Of a DNA stretch of 64,000 nucleotides, positions 8,739 to 17,863 are shown in pieces. Where the stretch lies: positions 1,536,001 through 1,600,000 of the forward strand of contig NC_007964.1 in the NCBI RefSeq assembly GCF_000013885.1, read 5' to 3'. Below the pieces are notes generated by a model. That model worked only from the letters and a program-made list of their open reading frames with translations, ran no database searches and was not told the DNA's origin. The position numbers and the translations under genes are program-made. The stretch is from Nitrobacter hamburgensis X14 (GTDB taxonomy: Bacteria; Pseudomonadota; Alphaproteobacteria; Rhizobiales; Xanthobacteraceae). Position 1 is the first letter of the stretch; the number at the start of each line of letters is the position of its first letter.

Positions 8739-8759
8739 CTATCATGAAGGAGTCCGCGA

Positions 8760-9026
8760 ATGCTCGCCATCACGATCGACCTCGTCCCCGGCGGATATGA
8801 ATCTCACCGTCGCACGATCGGCTCCATGCGGATCGCCAACCGGTCCGACCTGGCCGACGTTTCCGACTACTCGGTCGAGATCATGGAGGCCGCGAACGCA
8901 CTTACCGGTGGCGGGCCCCGCAACGCCGCCTGTATCGTCGAACGCCACGACCGCCGCCAGAGTGTGTGGGCACTTCTGGAGAAGGCCTGCGCCGAGATTT
9001 TGAAGGCCGAATTCGTCGAACTTTAG
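8760..9026 (+). CDS. Small conserved hypothetical protein
   Basis: The 88-residue product starts at an ATG preceded by AAGGAG, 21 nt after the AAA+/peptidase gene, and is the last gene of the operon. It has a hydrophobic beta start (MLAITIDLVPGG), a central SDYSVEIMEAANAL stretch and a C-terminal amphipathic helix. There are no metal or catalytic motifs. It resembles small proteins of unknown function seen on rhizobial islands. Confidence 0.65.
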   Translation: MLAITIDLVPGGYESHRRTIGSMRIANRSDLADVSDYSVEIMEAANALTGGGPRNAACIVERHDRRQSVWALLEKACAEILKAEFVEL

Positions 9027-9733
9027 CGATCCGGTGAATGGTTTGGCGATCGCTCCGTGGTACATGGCGATCATGACCAAACCGACCACCATCCTTTTCG
9101 CGCGCCCGAGGGCGATGCGCTTCGTACGCCAGGCCTAAGCCAGCGATCCGATGAGGATCCGCCGGCTGTGCCCGGCGGATGAGGTCGTCTCCTTCAGACG
9201 TTTTAAGCTTTCCAATCTGCGCTGGCGCTCTGCCGGCTATGAGGAGACGCGTCATGAAGATATCCGTCGATTCCGAATCGGATGACTGCGGGCTGGTCCG
9301 GTAGCACTCGCCTCCCGGACCCGCGCGATGCGGTTCGGCGCGAGCCGCCGAATTCCCGAAGCTGACGAAGCCCGTCGCTTGAGCGGCGGTCTCGGGAGGA
9401 TCGTCAAAGACAATTGAAAATTCCGGGCCGCCTCGCGCGGCAGCGGACTGCCGTGGGCGTCGCTGAAAAGCGAAGCGCTCCTCGCGTCGATCGGCCGGGT
9501 TGCCTTGCCCGGTACTGACGATGGGGATCGTTGTCTTCGGCATCCGGACGAACCCGATGAAGGGCCGTTGGCGCCGCGCCTGAACAACGCAGTCCATAGC
9601 CCGACGTCGATCCCAAGGCAAACCCGCAAACGCACCGTTTGCGGGAACGGCGGAGCTTTGCTCGGAGATGGTGAACGAAGTCCGACTGCGTCGGCAGTTC
9701 TTCCGCTCCGTCAGACTCCGATGGGAGTCGGCC
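9027..9733. other. Intergenic region without a supportable gene
   Basis: About 700 nt separate the end of the 3878-9026 operon from the tns operon. Short open frames exist on both strands but lack ribosome binding sites and recognisable motifs. Two perfect hairpins stand out: 9157-9180 (9-bp stem, 6-nt loop, no U-tract) and 9623-9645 (10-bp stem CCCGCAAACG, 3-nt loop). The first could end the upstream transcript; the second lies in the likely leader of the tns operon. No transposon end repeats like those at 22.4 kb were found here. Confidence 0.5.
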
Positions 9734-9853
9734 ATGAACGAGAAAAACACGACTGCGATTGCGCAGCCGCAATCAGATCGCACGAGGTGCGAACGACCTG
9801 CGGTGTCCGAAGTCGACGCCTGCGCCACGCACTTAAGAAGGTTTCAACCATGA
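9734..9853 (+). CDS. Possible short leader ORF coupled to tnsA
   Basis: A 39-codon frame starts at the ATG at 9734 behind GGGAGTCGG, and its TGA overlaps the tnsA ATG (ATGA). The peptide MNEKNTTAIAQPQ... has no known motif. The coupling suggests that it may set tnsA translation. It could equally be chance; an alternative in-frame ATG is at 9668. Confidence 0.3.
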   Translation: MNEKNTTAIAQPQSDRTRCERPAVSEVDACATHLRRFQP

Positions 9854-10602
9854 GTAATGGCGAAAATCTTCAGACTCGCGCGGCAATGATCGCGACATCG
9901 AAGGCGACGATCGTAAGAGCGCCGGGGTGGCAACCTATCCGGACTTTCGTGCAATACGCACAACGAAAACCCGTAGGGACGTTCGTCTCACGCAAATCGA
10001 ACCGCGTCTTCCCGTGGGAAGGATACGGCGAGCGGCATCTGATGTGGATCTCCGAAGCGGATACCACCGTCGAGCGCTTTCTTGCGCAACCGCACAGGCT
10101 CGAGATCAGGGTCGAGGGGAATGAGAAGCCTCTCTACTACTTCCCGGACCTGTTGCGGCGGCTCGAGGACGGCACGACAGAGATCATCGAGGTCAAGCAG
10201 AGGGACGACGAAATCGAGAAAGACCCCGACTACGCCTTCAAGCTCAAGAAAGCGAAGAGGATCTACGCGGCGTTGGAATGGAAATTCCGCATCGTCGTAG
10301 CCGAGGACGAACTCGAGATCGACCCGATCCTCTCGAACGCCGACATGATCTGCGCCGACAACTTCTCCCTGATCCGGACGCGAGAGCGTCTGGCGATGGA
10401 GGAGGCGTTCCAGGTCGATGGGGCGATTCCCTACGGCAAAGCGGTCGAAACGATCGCTGACGCCAGCGGGATCAGCCAGACGCGCGCGACCGCCGTGCTC
10501 CACGCCATGGTCTGCACTCGGACGGCCGCGATCGACGTCAACAAACGCATCACGCGCGACAGCGCCGTGATCAAACCGAACAAAACACGTGGGCGGCGGT
10601 GA
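9850..10602 (+). CDS. tnsA: TnsA-type transposon endonuclease
   Basis: This 250-residue protein carries the PD-(D/E)XK signature of TnsA: E61 in GYGER, D100 in YYFPDLLRR and E114/K116 in EIIEVKQ. In Tn7-like elements TnsA cuts the 5' ends of the transposon while TnsB cuts and joins the 3' ends, giving cut-and-paste transposition. The start is the ATG at 9850. tnsB begins 22 nt after its stop. All catalytic residues are present, so the enzyme looks active. Confidence 0.85.
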   Translation: MSNGENLQTRAAMIATSKATIVRAPGWQPIRTFVQYAQRKPVGTFVSRKSNRVFPWEGYGERHLMWISEADTTVERFLAQPHRLEIRVEGNEKPLYYFPDLLRRLEDGTTEIIEVKQRDDEIEKDPDYAFKLKKAKRIYAALEWKFRIVVAEDELEIDPILSNADMICADNFSLIRTRERLAMEEAFQVDGAIPYGKAVETIADASGISQTRATAVLHAMVCTRTAAIDVNKRITRDSAVIKPNKTRGRR

Positions 10603-10624
10603 CGTCGCCCACGGAGGGGCAATC

Positions 10625-12973
10625 ATGACTACGCTTGACCTCGAACAAGGCGACATCTTCGAATTGCCGCACGGCCGGTACCGCTTCCATGAGGAGTGGG
10701 ACGACGAGACCCTGTGGTTCCTGAAGGAAAAGACCGGGCATCGCCTTCCACTGTCGGAGTCCAAGCTCGTCGAAATGCTCGGCGCGGGTCAGGCGAGGCG
10801 CATCGACGTCTTCCGCTGTGCGAACGGCAGTGTCAAATCCAGCAGCGAGCGCGGCGAGTTCGGACCCGACGAGGAAGACTCGGAAGATCTGAAACGGGCG
10901 CGGGCGCTGCAATTCTTCGCTCGCCGGTGGGACGATACGCTAGGCGCGAGCCTCGGCCGCGCCGGTCTCCGCGAATTCATCAAGGAGCACAAACACCAGG
11001 CCTACAGCAACAAGCATACGCATGAAGTGTCGCCCGAGGCACTGTACTACGCGCTTGTCAATTGTGGCGAGCCTGGCAACAGGCCGTTGCGCGCGTTCCG
11101 CTCCGGTCGCGGCCGTACCTTACGAAAGCACTTCGACAAAGAAATCGAGGCGGCGCTGAACAAGGCAGTGGAGTTTTTTTGGGAACTGAGATCGCGGGGC
11201 TACACCGAGGCCTACGCGTACTTCCGCAGCATCGTCGCGAAGATCAATAGGGAGCGCGATGCCGCCAAGCTTGACCCGCTAAAATTCCCGAAACGGATGG
11301 AAACCCTCCGGCGCCGCATCAATCAAACGATCAATAGCGACAACTGGGAAACAAAGTACGGCTCACGCGAAGCGCACCTCAAGTTCGAGGGAATCGAGGA
11401 GGGCCTCAGCGCCACTCGACCGCTCGAGCTCGTCATTATGGACCACACTGTCGTGGATACTTGGGTTGTGTTCGATACCGAGCAGTTCCTGCCGTTGGGA
11501 CGTCCGACACTGACGGTGGCCATCGATGTCGCGACCCGCTGCGTGCTCGGCTATCTGATCTCGTTTGAGCCCGCGAGCCTTCATTCCGTGCTGACAACGC
11601 TCAAGCGCGTCAACCGCAACAAGAACTACATGAAGTGGACGTTCCCCGACGTGCCGGGCACCTGGGACGCCTGGGGCAAACCCGAAAATTTGCTCGTCGA
11701 TTCCGGGTGGGAGTTCAAGAGCCCGTCGTTGCAGGACGCGTTGCGCGACATCGGCACCAGAATCATCTGGTCGCCCGTCCGCACGCCCCAGTACAAGGCC
11801 ATCGGGGAGAGATTCTTCCGCACTCTTAACCAGCGCATCTTCCACAAGCTTCCCGGTGCCGTACCAGCCGGCCCGACGGAGATGAGACTGATCGACGTCA
11901 ATCCGAGAGCGGACTCGGTCATTAGCCTCGGAGGCCTCGACGAACTTATGCACGACGCCATTGTCGGCTACCACAACGATCGTCACTCGACGCTGTGCGA
12001 TCTTCCGGCAGAAGTATGGAAGCGCACGCTGAAGAGGCGCCACGTCATCGACGACATCACGGCGCTCGACCACATCCTCGGACAGACGACGGCGGTCCGG
12101 TTAACGCGACGCGGCGTCCGCTTCAAGAACATGACTTTCCACGACAAGAGGATTGTCTCCCGGATGCTCGGGCCGGTGTCGGCCAAGCGGAAACGCCGGG
12201 ACCAGCCGAAATCACCGATTGGCAGCGCGCGAGCGTGGGTGAAGATCAAGTACGACCCGATCGATGCTTCGTGCATCCAGGTGTGGAACGACGCCGCCAA
12301 GCCGCCGCGCTACGAAACCTTGCCCAATCGCGACAGAAAGTTTGTCTATGGGCCGACCAAAAAGACCCCGGGGCGCGACCCCGCCAAGGAATTCGCCAGA
12401 CCGATCTCGTTCTGGCACGCCGAGAAGGTCAAGATCTTCGCGAAGGCCAACGATCTGCCGTTCGAAACCGACGAGCAGCGTTGGGCCGCCCGCAACCGTT
12501 TGCGGGAGAAGTGGGAGAAGGTCGCAGGCCTCCTTCCGAAGCGCAATACCAAGGAGGCTATCCGCGGTTTGGCCCAGTCGCAGAGCATGTTCGACCGCCC
12601 TTCCACCGCGCGAAGCGACGAAAAAGTGGGTGCTTCGGATGTGGTGTTCGCCACCGCCGAGCCTTCGCCAAACGGAATGGCCGCAGCCACTCTCGTTCCC
12701 GATCAGGTCGCCGCATTCGAAAGGGACGACGAGGAGCGATACGCCCAGAAGGGCCGCTCGCAGAGCGCCAAATCGAAGGCGAAAGCCAAGCGCACCCGCA
12801 GGCAAAAGGCAGAAGATGAAGCGGAGAGCAAGGGCAGGAAGGCGACAGAAGCAGTCAAGGAGCGCATCACGCGACATGCCAAGGCCGCCGCGCGGAAATC
12901 GAAGAAGACCGAAAAGCCCAGCAAGCCGACCGCATCGCGAGAAAACATCAAAAAGTGGCTGGATGAAGATTGA
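10625..12973 (+). CDS. tnsB: TnsB-type DDE transposase
   Basis: This 782-residue transposase has an rve/RNase H-like core. Likely catalytic residues are D273 (in IMDHTVVD), D359 (in LLVDSGWEF) and E395 (in IGERFFRT). N-terminal helices should bind the transposon end repeats. The C-terminal 100 residues are very rich in Lys, Arg and Ala and end KKWLDED; in related systems the TnsB tail contacts TnsC. The start is the ATG at 10625, since the frame further upstream runs into tnsA. tnsC follows after 17 nt. Confidence 0.9.
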   Translation: MTTLDLEQGDIFELPHGRYRFHEEWDDETLWFLKEKTGHRLPLSESKLVEMLGAGQARRIDVFRCANGSVKSSSERGEFGPDEEDSEDLKRARALQFFARRWDDTLGASLGRAGLREFIKEHKHQAYSNKHTHEVSPEALYYALVNCGEPGNRPLRAFRSGRGRTLRKHFDKEIEAALNKAVEFFWELRSRGYTEAYAYFRSIVAKINRERDAAKLDPLKFPKRMETLRRRINQTINSDNWETKYGSREAHLKFEGIEEGLSATRPLELVIMDHTVVDTWVVFDTEQFLPLGRPTLTVAIDVATRCVLGYLISFEPASLHSVLTTLKRVNRNKNYMKWTFPDVPGTWDAWGKPENLLVDSGWEFKSPSLQDALRDIGTRIIWSPVRTPQYKAIGERFFRTLNQRIFHKLPGAVPAGPTEMRLIDVNPRADSVISLGGLDELMHDAIVGYHNDRHSTLCDLPAEVWKRTLKRRHVIDDITALDHILGQTTAVRLTRRGVRFKNMTFHDKRIVSRMLGPVSAKRKRRDQPKSPIGSARAWVKIKYDPIDASCIQVWNDAAKPPRYETLPNRDRKFVYGPTKKTPGRDPAKEFARPISFWHAEKVKIFAKANDLPFETDEQRWAARNRLREKWEKVAGLLPKRNTKEAIRGLAQSQSMFDRPSTARSDEKVGASDVVFATAEPSPNGMAAATLVPDQVAAFERDDEERYAQKGRSQSAKSKAKAKRTRRQKAEDEAESKGRKATEAVKERITRHAKAAARKSKKTEKPSKPTASRENIKKWLDED

Positions 12974-12990
12974 ATGGAGCAGCAGGGACC

Positions 12991-14058
12991 ATGACCGAAA
13001 CAATACTGAACAATGCGCACAGCAGCGGCGCCGCGCTCCGCGCGAAGCTCAGAACGCTGGTGGTCAGGAACAGCCGGCTCGACATGATCGAATCCCTGAC
13101 GCTCGACCTGCTCGACGAAACTCAGGAGCTCGTCGATGGCGACGTCGAGAACCAGAAGGAGGCCGAGGCGGGGGGACAATCAATCACCTACACCGAACTT
13201 TCCGTCATGCCGATCATCGGCCCGTCTGGGTCCACGAAGACCACGTCGATGGTGACGATCGCGGAAAAATTAAAGAAGAAGCACCCCGGAAAGACGCCCA
13301 TCCTGGTGGTCAAGCTGCGATCTTCCACCACCAGACTCCGGCAGCTTCAGGTCCAGATCCTCGAGGCGTTCAACGATCCCCAAGCGCACGTAGTCCGCAA
13401 GCAGATTGCCGACTATTCGGAGAACGTCGCAGCCGACGCAATCCGAAACGTGGCGCGCGCCGCCGGCACCTACATCGTGGTGCTCGACGAGGCGCATAGC
13501 GTACTGGGCACCCGCGAACCAGCGGAGAGGGCTCAGGCCTTCGCACCCCACATCAAGAGCCTCATCAACGACGGTCTCTTCGCCGTCATTGTCATGGGAA
13601 CAGACAACGTTAATCTCTTCTTCGAGACTTCGACCGAACTGAACAACCGGAAGTTCGACTCAATCTCGCTCGACCCCGTCGATCTAAGTGATCCGCACGA
13701 CTTCACCTATTTCTACAAGTTCATCGGACGCATCGATCGCGAATTGGTCGCCCAGGGCATCCTCGACGAGCCAATCGGCCTGATCGACGACCTGAAGAGC
13801 CGCGCCTTCCTCTACGACATGTCCGACGGCGTCGTGGGAGTCGTGAGCCGGATCATCATGATCGCTCTGCGTATAGTGCAGCGGATGGAGCGGCGCACCA
13901 TCAATTGGGACGACATCAAGCACGCGTTTTGGGCATGGAAGGCCGAGCAAAAGGACCAGGATGGTGAGACGATCGAGATCTACGATCCCTTCGTTTCGAA
14001 GCCCCGCCCCACGACGACGGAAGCCGTCACCAATATGTCCAAGGCGCTCAAGATCTGA
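12991..14058 (+). CDS. tnsC: TnsC-type AAA+ transposition regulator
   Basis: The 355-residue protein has Walker A GPSGSTKTT (about 77-85) and Walker B YIVVLDEAH (161-169), the AAA+ pattern of TnsC/TniB. TnsC filaments link the target selector (TniQ/TnsD) to the TnsAB transposase and confer target immunity. The start is the ATG at 12991 with AGGGA upstream; an in-frame TTG at 12970 is less likely. Three nucleotides separate its stop from the tniQ start, so the four genes are one operon. Confidence 0.88.
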   Translation: MTETILNNAHSSGAALRAKLRTLVVRNSRLDMIESLTLDLLDETQELVDGDVENQKEAEAGGQSITYTELSVMPIIGPSGSTKTTSMVTIAEKLKKKHPGKTPILVVKLRSSTTRLRQLQVQILEAFNDPQAHVVRKQIADYSENVAADAIRNVARAAGTYIVVLDEAHSVLGTREPAERAQAFAPHIKSLINDGLFAVIVMGTDNVNLFFETSTELNNRKFDSISLDPVDLSDPHDFTYFYKFIGRIDRELVAQGILDEPIGLIDDLKSRAFLYDMSDGVVGVVSRIIMIALRIVQRMERRTINWDDIKHAFWAWKAEQKDQDGETIEIYDPFVSKPRPTTTEAVTNMSKALKI

Positions 14059-14061
14059 ACC

Positions 14062-16407
14062 ATGTCGACAGAACAACGCACCTTGAAGGCCCGTTCATTC
14101 GTGGCGGAGATGCCGGCACCGCTTCCCGACGAAAGTCTGCTCGGATACGTCAACCGCGCTCTGCAGCGGACCTTGGTGCGGAATCTGCGGCAGGGACTGA
14201 GGCTGGCCGGAGTCGAGCTTCCGCAGGGATTTCCGCCGAACGCCTCGAAGCTCGACGACTCCGCCGTCGCCGGCATCGCCGAGCTGTTTAAGCTGGATCC
14301 CGCCGAGGTGGCGACGCGGCGCTACAGGCGGAAGCACAGCAGCTCCGCGACGATCGACTATTTCGGCATCGAACTGCGAACGCAGTATTGGGAGCCCAGC
14401 ATACGTCGCGTTTCGCCGCGCGCGCTCGCAAAAGCGCCATACCATCGCGCTATCTGGGAGCTACGTCCGTTCTGCTTCGATCCGGGGACGCGCGAAAGAC
14501 TGTTGGACAAATGCCCCGTCTGCGGTCACAGACTAGGTTGGTCCTCTTTGCGAGGTCCCGCCAATTGCGACGTCTGCATCGATGAAAAAGGCTACGCCAC
14601 CACGGATCTGCGTGATCATCCGCAGCCGCTCGTCGACATCCACGACGACGAGGCCATCGATTTCGTCGTCGGTCTCGTTCATCCAGATCCCAACCGCAGG
14701 AACGCCGCGCAGCGGCTCGTTCCGGAAGGCATTCGCCAGACGGGCCGCACCGCCCTCTTCGAGGCGGTCATGTACCTCGCATGCTGCCAACGTCCGGAAT
14801 ACGTGCTCAAGGCCACCGATATCGCGAGACCGCAGCGCGCCGCTGACTTCGTCGATCTCAGTCCCGCCATGCTTGAACGTGCCGGCCGGGCGATCATCGG
14901 AGGCGAGGAAGGTTTCGGCGCCCTCTGCGACGAGATGCGGCGCTTCGCGGATCGACGCCCGCATACGCATGGGATCTATCATGAACTCGGCCCGCTCGCC
15001 GCCGCGAGCCTCGATCCCAGACTCTCCACGCGGATACAGGTATTCTTTAACGATGCGATCGCGCGGGACCTCGCGCGGACCAACGACACAGGTACGGTCC
15101 GGAGGCGAGTCGGGCGGCTCGATACCTGCGACAATGACAGGATCTGGAGGAACATCGACGAAATCACGAAGGAGCTCGCCATATCCAAGCACGCGCTGAC
15201 GAGGTTGGCCAACAGCGGCGCGGTCGAGACGCGACGAGCCGACGCGAAAATATCACCGGTGATGATGCGCGTCGACGACGTCAAGCCGCTGGCCGCGATC
15301 TACAAGGACGTCGTCAACGTGAGAGGTGCGACGGCCATCCTGCGCGTGCAGCCGCCGGTGCTCGAACAACTCGCGATCCGCGAACTCATCATGGGCATCG
15401 ATGGTGCGGTCGCCGACATGTTCGACGACCGCGGGTATCGCCTTTCGACCGTCAATGCGCTGCACATTGCCATCAAGCAGCGCGCGCGGCCCGGCCCTCC
15501 GCCCCGCAGCGCGGTCAAACTCATGGAAGCGGTGCGTGCGCTGCGGACCGACGTGCCGTGGGCGGCAATCATCGACGGCATCGTATGCGGCGCCATCCCC
15601 GCGTACGCAATCTCGAAATTCGGCCGCGATTGGCGCCGTGCCGTTGCCGTGGAGCTCAACTCCCTTCCCGAAGCGGCGGACCACCGTCGGCAAACCCACG
15701 CGAATCGTTGGCTGACCCGCGACGAGGCCGCTCAGATCCTCGGAACGGACGAGACGACAGTCTGGGCCTTGGCAAAGAACGGCCTCCTTCCCAAGCGGAC
15801 GGGCGACGGTACGGCCATGTTCGCGCGTCTCGACGTGGAGGCCGCCGCGAACCGTTACGTCTTTGGCTCGGAAATGCGCCAACGCAGCGTCTTCCGGATA
15901 GGGCACGAACTGAACCGATGGCTCAAGACGCAGGACGTCCACCCCGAATTCACGCTGCGTGATGGACGGATGCCTGTCTACTTGCGCGAAAAATTCGAAG
16001 CCGCTCTCCCGCTGCAACCGAAGTCTTTCGCGGAAATTGTCGTCCCACAAAGGGAACAGAGACGCGTCGACTCTTCTGAAAAGAAGCACGCGGTCAAAGC
16101 TGTCATCAGCGGCCTGACACCACACCACGTTGCCGTGCGCATGGGCGTCCATCACAAGACGGTGGCGAGATGGGTGAAACACTATGAAGAGACAGGGGAA
16201 ATAGCGACCGCGGGGAAGCTCGATCCCTTCGCGGATGAGATCGTCGCGCTGGTCGCGGAAGATTCAAGCCGCTCGACGAACGATATCTGGAAGCGCTTCA
16301 ACTCATCGCAGCAAATGTCGGTGGCATACAAGACGTTTTCTGCATTTCTCACCCAACTTGGCATCAGCAGAGACAAGGCCACGAACAGGTTACATCGATC
16401 GCGTTGA
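14062..16407 (+). CDS. tniQ: TniQ/TnsD-type target selector with extra C-terminal HTH regions
   Basis: At 781 residues this is a large TniQ protein, in the size range of site-specific TnsD rather than short TniQ forms. The N-terminus has the TniQ-like LPDESLLGYVNRAL segment. A zinc finger is formed by C151, C154, C169 and C172. Around residues 553-600 there is an excisionase-like helix-turn-helix (LTRDEAAQILGTDETTVWAL). Near the C-terminus a second HTH resembles IS630-type transposase heads (TPHHVAVRMGVHHKTVARWV). These domains should read the attachment sequence. The element lies at the 3' end of the patatin gene, the likely target. Confidence 0.82.
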   Translation: MSTEQRTLKARSFVAEMPAPLPDESLLGYVNRALQRTLVRNLRQGLRLAGVELPQGFPPNASKLDDSAVAGIAELFKLDPAEVATRRYRRKHSSSATIDYFGIELRTQYWEPSIRRVSPRALAKAPYHRAIWELRPFCFDPGTRERLLDKCPVCGHRLGWSSLRGPANCDVCIDEKGYATTDLRDHPQPLVDIHDDEAIDFVVGLVHPDPNRRNAAQRLVPEGIRQTGRTALFEAVMYLACCQRPEYVLKATDIARPQRAADFVDLSPAMLERAGRAIIGGEEGFGALCDEMRRFADRRPHTHGIYHELGPLAAASLDPRLSTRIQVFFNDAIARDLARTNDTGTVRRRVGRLDTCDNDRIWRNIDEITKELAISKHALTRLANSGAVETRRADAKISPVMMRVDDVKPLAAIYKDVVNVRGATAILRVQPPVLEQLAIRELIMGIDGAVADMFDDRGYRLSTVNALHIAIKQRARPGPPPRSAVKLMEAVRALRTDVPWAAIIDGIVCGAIPAYAISKFGRDWRRAVAVELNSLPEAADHRRQTHANRWLTRDEAAQILGTDETTVWALAKNGLLPKRTGDGTAMFARLDVEAAANRYVFGSEMRQRSVFRIGHELNRWLKTQDVHPEFTLRDGRMPVYLREKFEAALPLQPKSFAEIVVPQREQRRVDSSEKKHAVKAVISGLTPHHVAVRMGVHHKTVARWVKHYEETGEIATAGKLDPFADEIVALVAEDSSRSTNDIWKRFNSSQQMSVAYKTFSAFLTQLGISRDKATNRLHRSR

Positions 16408-16439
16408 CCCTTGCAGCAACCTCTTCGGTCGCGCTTGGA

Positions 16440-17378
16440 TTACCCGAGGACCGTCTGCATCTGATGATTGAGGCCTGTCAGTTCGCTAAAGAACGAGCCC
16501 GACAGCGGGTTCAACTGCGAAATCTCGACGAGTGTCGCCACCTTCAACGGCATCATGGTCGGCCGTCCAGTGAGCGGGTTGATGGCGACGGTCGGACAGA
16601 AGCCAAGGCAGAGGACCACGCCCGCCACCTTCGTTCCGCGGAAAATGTCATCGATCTTCGCCATCCCATTGTCAGTTACGACCTCGGTCAGCATCGCATG
16701 GCACGCGGACGCCACTGCGATGGCGGGTTGTCCCCAATGAAGGAAAGAGCCTCCCGCGGGCCAAATGTCGGCCGATTGCAGCCTTGGTGTCAGGTGAAGC
16801 GCAACGATACTCTCGGAACAATTTGAACGCTGTATCTGATCCACCCCTTTTTCGAGGTGGGTCAGGATGCTTTGAGCATAGGGCGAGCGGATTGTCTTGA
16901 ACGCATAGCCGTGGCGGGAAGGGCGCGTTGAAGCCGAAGTAATGACGTCGGGATTTCGTCCGGTCGAATCCGTTGGATGATCAAGATCGATCGTAAGCCC
17001 AGCCGACAGAGCGAGGCAGGCCCAGTACACTTCGATCAGCTTGTTGTAGCCGTCCGGATAGGCAGGTGGAGGTTCGGTCAAATGTATCGCGCCCTTCGCC
17101 AGGATCTCTAGATGGGGTAGGAGGTCGCGAAACCGGGGATGATCCTTCACCTGCAGCACCTTTGCTGCCAAATCGTGGACCGCGATCGCCGCTGTGTAGT
17201 CCGTTCGCAAGTCGTCGGGAGTACCGGAGAACCCGGCCTTCAATCGATCTAGGATCGATCGGAACGGGAGCATGTCGGCCCCAGTCTCGGCGTGTCGCGG
17301 TACGCTGATCGAGTGCTTCGCCAGCAACTCTTCAAATCGGTCGACCAAGTCGGATGCAGCGCCGGCGGCTACCTGCAT
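16440..17378 (-). CDS. Hypothetical protein, possible PD-(D/E)XK-like nuclease
   Basis: This 312-residue cargo protein converges on tniQ with a 32-nt gap. It is not a family that I can name. A possible nuclease core is E116 (YNKLIEVYW), D144 (GRNPDVI) and K161 (GYAFKTIRS), an order that fits PD-(D/E)XK folds, with a helix following (YAQSILTHLEKGVDQIQ). The ATG at 17378 is preceded by GAGGG. It has its own upstream region with an inverted repeat, so it is probably not part of the ubiquitin-like operon 113 nt upstream. Assignment as a nuclease is inference. Confidence 0.5.
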   Translation of the reverse strand: MQVAAGAASDLVDRFEELLAKHSISVPRHAETGADMLPFRSILDRLKAGFSGTPDDLRTDYTAAIAVHDLAAKVLQVKDHPRFRDLLPHLEILAKGAIHLTEPPPAYPDGYNKLIEVYWACLALSAGLTIDLDHPTDSTGRNPDVITSASTRPSRHGYAFKTIRSPYAQSILTHLEKGVDQIQRSNCSESIVALHLTPRLQSADIWPAGGSFLHWGQPAIAVASACHAMLTEVVTDNGMAKIDDIFRGTKVAGVVLCLGFCPTVAINPLTGRPTMMPLKVATLVEISQLNPLSGSFFSELTGLNHQMQTVLG

Positions 17379-17429
17379 TTCGGGACCCTCGCGTGTCCTT
17401 TGAAAATAAATAACTTATGACAATCGGTC

Positions 17430-17450
17430 ATTCTGACCAATTGACTCATT
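17430..17450. promoter_or_regulatory. Inverted repeat in the promoter region of the 16440-17378 gene
   Basis: GGTCA and TGACC form a perfect short inverted repeat with a 3-nt centre in an AT-rich stretch just upstream of the minus-strand gene. On the minus strand TTGGTC and, 17 nt later, TAAGTT could serve as -35 and -10 boxes, so a repressor bound here would block them. Assignment is by pattern only. Confidence 0.3.
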
Positions 17451-17491
17451 TCGCGTCGAAAGCTTTGCTTACTGGCTGACGCACCAGCGTC

Positions 17492-17863
17492 TCACCGCTC
17501 TGCCCAGACGATCCGACCCTGCTTCACCCAGAAGTGAGACCTGCACTCGCCTTCAAGCCATATCGACGGAACTAGCGTTGGTCGTCGGCGGGAATCGATC
17601 GTGAGGGACCAGCGGGGACGTGCCTCGGCCAGGAGCAACAACTCGATTCTCCTACCGCACCCGCAGGGGCATTTCATTCCGACGCTCCAGTCCTCCCCGT
17701 CGTCACGCGCAAGAATGAGGTCGCGGTCGGGAAGCTTGTCGGGTAAGCTGTCGCTTTCGACAATGCTAATCCGACGGGCCGGGCCGTAAACGTCTCGGAA
17801 GCTTCGAACGGCGCTGCGGCACGACGCCCAAAGTTTCGTCGTCAATCTGACGATCGATTTCAC
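17492..17863 (-). CDS. DUF6527 (BubE-like) protein of a ubiquitin-like operon
   Basis: The 123-residue product contains MKCPCGCGRRIELLLL followed by RPRWSLTI and a C-terminal ECRSHFWVKQGRIVW, the layout of DUF6527, whose Cys and His residues probably bind zinc. Members occur next to E1, E2 and JAB proteins in bacterial ubiquitin-like operons. The GTG start overlaps the stop of the E1/JAB gene (GTGA), so the two are translated together. Its biochemical role in such operons is not settled. Confidence 0.7.
   Translation of the reverse strand: MKSIVRLTTKLWASCRSAVRSFRDVYGPARRISIVESDSLPDKLPDRDLILARDDGEDWSVGMKCPCGCGRRIELLLLAEARPRWSLTIDSRRRPTLVPSIWLEGECRSHFWVKQGRIVWAER

Noticed and set aside
9027..9733. 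Left end of the Tn7-like transposon next to tnsA
   Set aside because: No GACTC-N2-TCTTA sites or TGTCGG terminus were found there, and cargo-like genes continue to the left edge.
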